Assembly: GCF_006494535.1 (NCBI RefSeq)
Contig: NZ_VHIQ01000002.1
Span: 1 to 64,000, forward strand
From: Paucihalobacter ruber
GTDB lineage: Bacteria > Bacteroidota > Bacteroidia > Flavobacteriales > Flavobacteriaceae
Direction: 5' to 3'
Length of the DNA: 64,000 nucleotides
Positions 59,376 to 64,000 of this stretch are shown here, piece by piece. The first letter of the stretch is position 1. Each line of letters starts with the position of its first letter. The notes beneath the pieces were generated by a model that had not been told where the DNA came from, did not search any database, and saw nothing but the letters and a program-made list of their open reading frames with translations. The position numbers and the translations under genes were made by a program.

Positions 59376-60189
59376 TTTAAGCCTAAAAAGTATTACCGGT
59401 TTAGCTCAGGTTCTAAAATTTATACTTGTTCTTTACGTATTGGCATTTTGCCTAAAGCTTAAAAAAGGTGCGGTAATTAGTTCGGTTTTGGTAGTTGAAA
59501 ATGGTTACAGCGAATTATCGGCATTCTGGATTGAAAAGGGTGTTGCCATTGTACTGCTTCTGAGTTTGATTGGTATATTTTTTAAAGTTACTTATAAACT
59601 GAGCATATGGATAATTACTGCATTTATTGTTGGTTATGCACTTCTCAGTTATTTTAACGGCGGTAAGGCATTTTTAGAATTGTCTTTAATTTCGGCTGTT
59701 TCTAAATGGTGGCTGCCACTTTTAACATCAATTGCCATTAATGCTTATTATGATCACAAAGACAGCCTTAACAGAGGGTTCTTGTTTGGCATTCAATTAT
59801 CGATTTTTTTAATTTTTATGTCTCACGGTATTGGTTGCTTTCTTAAAAATGCTCTGTATATAGATTATATCATAGGATTTGTTGGTGACTACACACCGTT
59901 TTCTATTAAACAGTATCAGGCTGAACAATTACTCAATATAATTGGCATTATAGATGTTATAGTAGCTGTTTTAGTACTTTTAAAACCGTCTAAAAGCTTG
60001 CTTTACTGGCTTATTTTTTGGGGATTTCTTACCTCTTTACTAAGAATTGTTGATGCCGGTATTTTTAACTATACCGAATTTTTAATAAGAGCCCCACATT
60101 TTGGATTACCAATTGCGATGCTCATCATTTGGAATGAAAAAATAAAGGCCAAAGATTATTCTTCCAGCCCGAGTTTGTCTAAATCGTAA
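59356..60189 (+). CDS. multi-helix membrane protein, unknown
   Basis: About 277 residues with seven or eight predicted hydrophobic segments (for example 15-33, 62-80, 83-100, 109-125, 140-158, 190-210, 215-235 and 245-262). I recognise no family. It starts with TTG at 59356, overlapping the phosphatase gene, since no ATG is found before the first helices; the start is uncertain. Overlap on both ends (20 nt upstream, 34 nt with the converging phytase gene) suggests a role in the same phosphate locus. Confidence 0.65.
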   Translation: MKVLPINLSLKSITGLAQVLKFILVLYVLAFCLKLKKGAVISSVLVVENGYSELSAFWIEKGVAIVLLLSLIGIFFKVTYKLSIWIITAFIVGYALLSYFNGGKAFLELSLISAVSKWWLPLLTSIAINAYYDHKDSLNRGFLFGIQLSIFLIFMSHGIGCFLKNALYIDYIIGFVGDYTPFSIKQYQAEQLLNIIGIIDVIVAVLVLLKPSKSLLYWLIFWGFLTSLLRIVDAGIFNYTEFLIRAPHFGLPIAMLIIWNEKIKAKDYSSSPSLSKS

Positions 60190-61184
60190 AAATAGAAGTT
60201 CTGTTCATCGTTCATCGCAACGAACAAGCCACTTTTAAAAGTATTATTCAATGGAAATGTTACCACATCGCAACCATCGGTTTGCTTTGTGGTAAGATTG
60301 ATTTCTTTGATGAACTCATTGGTGTTTCTTGAAAACACATTAAAGGTTTCGGCTTGTTGGTTTGAAACAATAATATAACCTTCAGTTCCTTCTAAAGCCA
60401 CAATAGCAATCCCTTCGTTATCACGCTTGAAGGTTTCACCGCCAAAAACACTAATTTCCTCATTCCCCATTTCAGGCTCGGCATGATACTTTCTTATTCC
60501 GAAGGTTTCGTCTGAATAATAAACAACCCCAAGCGCATCATCTACCGCAATGGCTTCAATTTCTTTTTTACCGCTGTATTTACCAAATTTTCTTACCAAG
60601 GTTACATTGACCTTATCTTCGATATATTCAATTTTATATTGATATAAATAACCTTCCGAAGGACCATCTTTTCTACCAACAATGGCGTAAAGCGAGTCAT
60701 CTTTTGGCGATTTGTATAAGCTTATTCCCATAGGCAATCTAAATTCGGGATTGGTATCATCTTCAAAAACCGGAATGCCACCGTTGTCGAGAGCACGCAT
60801 ATCAGGCACCGAAAAAATACGTATTTGCTGACGTTCTCTTTCGGTAAAAGCCATGATATCTATACTTACAGAATCGTTGATTTTAAACCCTTGACGAATA
60901 TCAACATTATTAGGTCTTTTTAAACCTCTTATGGTTTTGCTTTCAATAATTTTCCCATTGAGGTCATAGGCATAAATCGCCCCATCGGTATCCTTATCGG
61001 TGCCAAAAACGATACTTTGCTCGGGATTTTGGTAATTTATCCAAATGGCCGGATCATCGGTATCATGAAGTGATTTTTCTGTGATGATATCGGGTAATAT
61101 TTCGGGAAGTTGATCTCTTTTGCATGATACTACGATACTGAAGCAAATGAAAATGAATGGCAATTTCAAATTATTGAAGGTCAT
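60156..61184 (-). CDS. beta-propeller phytase lipoprotein
   Basis: A 342-residue lipoprotein (signal ending VVSCKRDQ) of the beta-propeller phytase family, which releases phosphate from phytate with calcium. It shows TDDPAIWINYQNPEQSIVFG (about residues 42-61), GTDKDTDGAIYAYDLNGKII, RPNNVDIRQGF and LGVVYYSDETFGIRKYHAEP, typical blade and metal-site text. It lies 90 nt downstream of a TonB receptor in the same orientation and may be displayed on the surface to supply that receptor. Confidence 0.92.
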   Translation of the reverse strand: MTFNNLKLPFIFICFSIVVSCKRDQLPEILPDIITEKSLHDTDDPAIWINYQNPEQSIVFGTDKDTDGAIYAYDLNGKIIESKTIRGLKRPNNVDIRQGFKINDSVSIDIMAFTERERQQIRIFSVPDMRALDNGGIPVFEDDTNPEFRLPMGISLYKSPKDDSLYAIVGRKDGPSEGYLYQYKIEYIEDKVNVTLVRKFGKYSGKKEIEAIAVDDALGVVYYSDETFGIRKYHAEPEMGNEEISVFGGETFKRDNEGIAIVALEGTEGYIIVSNQQAETFNVFSRNTNEFIKEINLTTKQTDGCDVVTFPLNNTFKSGLFVAMNDEQNFYFYDLDKLGLEE

Positions 61185-61212
61185 ATTTGGTGAGGTTTTA
61201 CAGTACTAAATA

Positions 61213-61257
61213 AATTTATAAAAAAAGGGCAATTTAACTTAATAAATCACCCCTTTT
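61213..61257 (-). terminator. possible terminator between receptor and phytase
   Basis: AAAAGGG (61223-61229) and CCCTTTT (61251-61257) can pair with a 21-nt loop, followed on the minus strand by TTTATAAATTT. The long loop makes it weak, so readthrough into the phytase gene is likely. Confidence 0.4.
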
Positions 61258-61274
61258 AATAATCAAATCAAAAC

Positions 61275-64000
61275 TTAAAAAAGATCGTATTTCAAGCCAA
61301 AGGTTAAGCGACGGTTATAGAATTCCACTTGTTGTGTACGGCTTCTAACTCCTTGGAAATATCTCAATGGCTGATTGGTAATATTGGTTAAATCGGCAAA
61401 TATTCTCAAGTTTTTGGTAATGGCATAAGTAATATTAAAATCCATAAAAAACTGCTGATCATAATATCGGTCTTCAAAATCGTTTCCTCCTAATTCATCC
61501 AAATAAGCGTCAGAGAAATTACCAGACAATCTTGCAGTAAATTTGTCATCGCCATAGCTTAAAGATGCATTAAACATGTTAGGTGTTGCACCGGGCAATT
61601 CTAAATTACCTCTTTCATCTCCATCCTCATTTCTAATACCGTTGGCTTTAGAATTCAAATACGTATAGTTTAAGTAAATACCAAAGTTTCTTGCAAATCC
61701 CGGAAGGAAATCCAACTGACGCTGGAATGCAAACTCGGCACCTGTTACATAGGCATCATCACCGTTTTGAGGCTGAAAGGTTCTAAATCCGGCATTAGGC
61801 TGACCAGCAGGAACTTCGCCAATTTGGGTATAAATAAAGTCGTTAATACGCTTGTAAAACACACCTCCCGAAAGAATACCCACATTATCAAAATAATGCT
61901 CGGCCATTAAGTCAAAGTTCATTGAAGTGGTTGGATCAAGTTCAGAATTACCAAGAACTATTTCGGCATCTTCAAATAGAATGTCTACAGACGGCACCAA
62001 ATCCACATAATTTGGTCTGGCCAATGTGTTGGTCCAGGCGAATCTAAATACTGTTTTATTGCTTAGGTCATATTTAAAATGAACACCCGGTAAAATGTTA
62101 GTATATGAACTTTCATCGGTAATTTCACCAATAAGTTCTTCTTCATCGATAATTTGATTACCGGTTGCACGTATTTTAGTTGTTTCTAAACGCACACCTG
62201 CGAGAATGCTCAACTTGTCAGACACTTTTTGGTTGGCCATCACGTAGCCTGCAAACACATCTTCTGATACATCGTAATTAGCTCTTAAATATTCATCGGG
62301 AATGTCTTGTCTTTCAAACAAAGTAGCATTGTTTAAATCTAAACTACCTAAAAACTCAGGTGTCATGAAAGAGCCAGCCGCATACTGACTTCCGGCCTCA
62401 TAATCAGAATCTGTATAATCTCTTGTAGGAACAGCTGCTAACGTGCCAAGGTCTTGCGGATTATCGCCGGTTGGATCATATTCAAAAAAGTTGTTGTCTC
62501 TAAATTTATCTTTTAATCGCACTCTGGCTCCAAATTTAAATATACCATCACCCTGACCAAACCAATCTTGTGGCAATGTGAAATTCACAAATGCATTAAC
62601 ATCCTCTTCCTCTGTTAATCCATATTGTTCTGAAATAGCGTTCAATCTAAACCTATCCAAAGTAACCTGATCATTATTGGTGGGTCTAAATGACGGAAAC
62701 TTTGGATCTGAAAAATCACCGGCCAAGGCCACGCTACTGCCTGTTTGGTATTGGGCATATCGTTCTTCAGGACGCTCTTCAGATGCTTTGGCGAGTGATG
62801 TCATCCAATCTACCTGAAGATTTCCAAGAAGATGCTCTCCTGCCAATGTAAAATTATACATTCTTTGGTCTTCTAAACGCGTATTTTGTATTCTGCCTCC
62901 CGGTGTTCCACCTTTAGTTTGGCGACGTAATCTACCGGTATAACTTACAATATTTTCGGTGCCGTCTTGAAAAACAGGATTAATTCTGTCATAGCGCAAC
63001 CTAAATCTGTTCTCTCTGTCATCTCGCCAGTTGTACATACCCTTAAAGATGATTTTGTTGTTTTCATTAAAGGCATAATCAAAATTGGCAGAAAGACTTC
63101 TTCTAACACGCTGTACCAAATAAACGCGAATATCACTTTCTTCAAGATAAGGATTTACTGTGATATCTTCACCTGTTAACGGACTTTCAGCTTCGTTAGC
63201 CCAAACTGCTTCAACGTTATCTGAACCAAAGTCGTTATCGTTGATAGAGGCTGAAATCATCCATCCAAATTTGGTGTCTTTTGATCTGTCTCCTAATATA
63301 AAAGATCCCGTTAAAATGCGTTTATTGGTTAAAAAGTTTACCCCAGATCCGGTAGTGGCAGAAAATCTGAAGCTTTGTGGTGATGACCTGGTTATTAAAT
63401 TAACCGATCCACCCAAAGCATCGCCATCCATATCGGGTGTTACGGCTTTGTTCACCTCGATGGTTTGAATCATATCAGACGGAATCAAATCCATTTGTAC
63501 ATTACGGTTATCGCCTTCAGCAGAAGGAATACGGCTCCCGTTTAATGTAACACTGTTTAATTGGGGTGCCAAACCTCGCACGATAATATTTCTGGATTCA
63601 CCCTGATCCACCTGCATGGTAATACCCGGGATTCTTCGCATGGCGTCACCAATGTTGGCATCAGGAAATTTTCCAATCTGATCTGTTGATACAATGTTGG
63701 TAATATTTGCCTTGTTTCTTTGGGTATTTAATGCTCTCGCCTGACTGTTTAACGAAAAGCCGTTAATTTGAACCGCAGATAATTCTTCGGCACTTTCAGA
63801 CAGCTTAAAACTTAAAACAATAGTAGTACCGGCAACTACTGTAGCCGAAACCGTCACGTCTTTGTAGCCCAAGTATTTTACGGTTACTTCATAAGTACCT
63901 TCAGGAATATTAAATATAGTATACGCACCGTTTTCATCGGTAATGGCACCTTTATTTAATGATTGAATTAAAACGTTTGCTCCCGGAAAATACAAACCAA
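61275..64000 (-). CDS. TonB-dependent receptor (partial at window edge)
   Basis: At least 908 residues of an outer-membrane receptor; the N-terminus lies beyond position 64000. The visible part begins inside a CarboxypepD_reg-like domain (GANVLIQSLNKGAITDENGA). The plug follows with GKFPDANIGDAMRRIPGITM and GLAPQLNSVTLNGSRIPSAE, which fit the TonB-Xanth-Caul receptor class. The barrel ends GLKYDLF. With phytase and phosphatase next to it, it most likely imports phytate-derived phosphate or inositol phosphates, though the class also transports carbohydrates. The first TTG (63995) is not the start. Confidence 0.88.
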   Translation of the reverse strand, partial: GLYFPGANVLIQSLNKGAITDENGAYTIFNIPEGTYEVTVKYLGYKDVTVSATVVAGTTIVLSFKLSESAEELSAVQINGFSLNSQARALNTQRNKANITNIVSTDQIGKFPDANIGDAMRRIPGITMQVDQGESRNIIVRGLAPQLNSVTLNGSRIPSAEGDNRNVQMDLIPSDMIQTIEVNKAVTPDMDGDALGGSVNLITRSSPQSFRFSATTGSGVNFLTNKRILTGSFILGDRSKDTKFGWMISASINDNDFGSDNVEAVWANEAESPLTGEDITVNPYLEESDIRVYLVQRVRRSLSANFDYAFNENNKIIFKGMYNWRDDRENRFRLRYDRINPVFQDGTENIVSYTGRLRRQTKGGTPGGRIQNTRLEDQRMYNFTLAGEHLLGNLQVDWMTSLAKASEERPEERYAQYQTGSSVALAGDFSDPKFPSFRPTNNDQVTLDRFRLNAISEQYGLTEEEDVNAFVNFTLPQDWFGQGDGIFKFGARVRLKDKFRDNNFFEYDPTGDNPQDLGTLAAVPTRDYTDSDYEAGSQYAAGSFMTPEFLGSLDLNNATLFERQDIPDEYLRANYDVSEDVFAGYVMANQKVSDKLSILAGVRLETTKIRATGNQIIDEEELIGEITDESSYTNILPGVHFKYDLSNKTVFRFAWTNTLARPNYVDLVPSVDILFEDAEIVLGNSELDPTTSMNFDLMAEHYFDNVGILSGGVFYKRINDFIYTQIGEVPAGQPNAGFRTFQPQNGDDAYVTGAEFAFQRQLDFLPGFARNFGIYLNYTYLNSKANGIRNEDGDERGNLELPGATPNMFNASLSYGDDKFTARLSGNFSDAYLDELGGNDFEDRYYDQQFFMDFNITYAITKNLRIFADLTNITNQPLRYFQGVRSRTQQVEFYNRRLTFGLKYDLF

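Overview
The window comes from an AT-rich member of the Bacteroidota, almost certainly a Flavobacteriaceae. The signs are Bacteroidota-type promoters (TAnnTTTG -7 boxes, sometimes with a TTTG -33 box), a type IX secretion C-terminal signal, SusC/TonB-type receptors, and families largely confined to this phylum (DUF3098, DUF3127, DUF4271, DUF4296, DUF4301). DNA polymerase III alpha carries its own proofreading domain, and gene neighbourhoods such as ftsX-DUF3098-uppP-truB are typical of the family. It is ordinary chromosome: no phage, plasmid, CRISPR or complete insertion sequence was seen.

Layout: 0.2-7 kb holds tRNA-Asp, a DUF58 protein, trxA, dnaE and a small lipoprotein. 7-11 kb has rpsP-rimM-trmN6, a glutaryl-CoA dehydrogenase-like enzyme and a GDSL lipoprotein. 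11-14 kb is an iron-sulfur/redox group (ferredoxin, ferredoxin-NADP reductase, NifU-like protein, Mrp ATPase). 14-18.6 kb has trmB-lysE-ATL, a glycosyltransferase and a PhoR/PhoB-like pair. 18.8-28 kb has a secreted T9SS protein, a LuxE-like enzyme, tyrS, an epimerase, DUF4296-pyrC-GT2, DUF4271 and hemD. 28-38 kb carries central metabolism and translation (pckA, a saccharopine dehydrogenase-like enzyme, an Lrp regulator, ald, leuS). 38-42 kb is the ftsX-uppP-truB operon plus two envelope proteins. 42-48 kb has repair, N-end-rule and stress genes (tag, aat, DUF3127, flavin reductase, histidine kinase, HIT, greA). 48-57 kb has a TPP-riboswitch-controlled TonB receptor, arfB, a GxxExxY cassette between palindromic repeats, and an overlapping operon of DUF4301, a NadR-like kinase, PnuC/PnuT, a thiamine-binding protein, GGGP synthase and a phosphopantetheinyl transferase, followed by ahcY. 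58-64 kb looks like an organophosphate/phytate utilisation locus (phosphatase, membrane protein, beta-propeller phytase, TonB receptor cut by the window edge).

The most interesting points are: (1) a split thiamine-acquisition neighbourhood, in which a NadR-type kinase next to PnuC and a thiamine-binding protein may be a thiamine kinase; (2) a dispersed palindromic repeat inserted in frame into leuS, encoding VIASEAKQS; (3) the GxxExxY gene flanked by related palindromes; (4) three genes whose -7 box ends exactly 4 nt before the ATG, predicting leaderless mRNAs; (5) two divergent gene pairs sharing near-symmetric TAnnTTTG/CAAAnnTA promoters; and (6) an SSB-like acidic tail on a DUF3127 protein. 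All functional statements come from reading motifs by eye; no database search was run.
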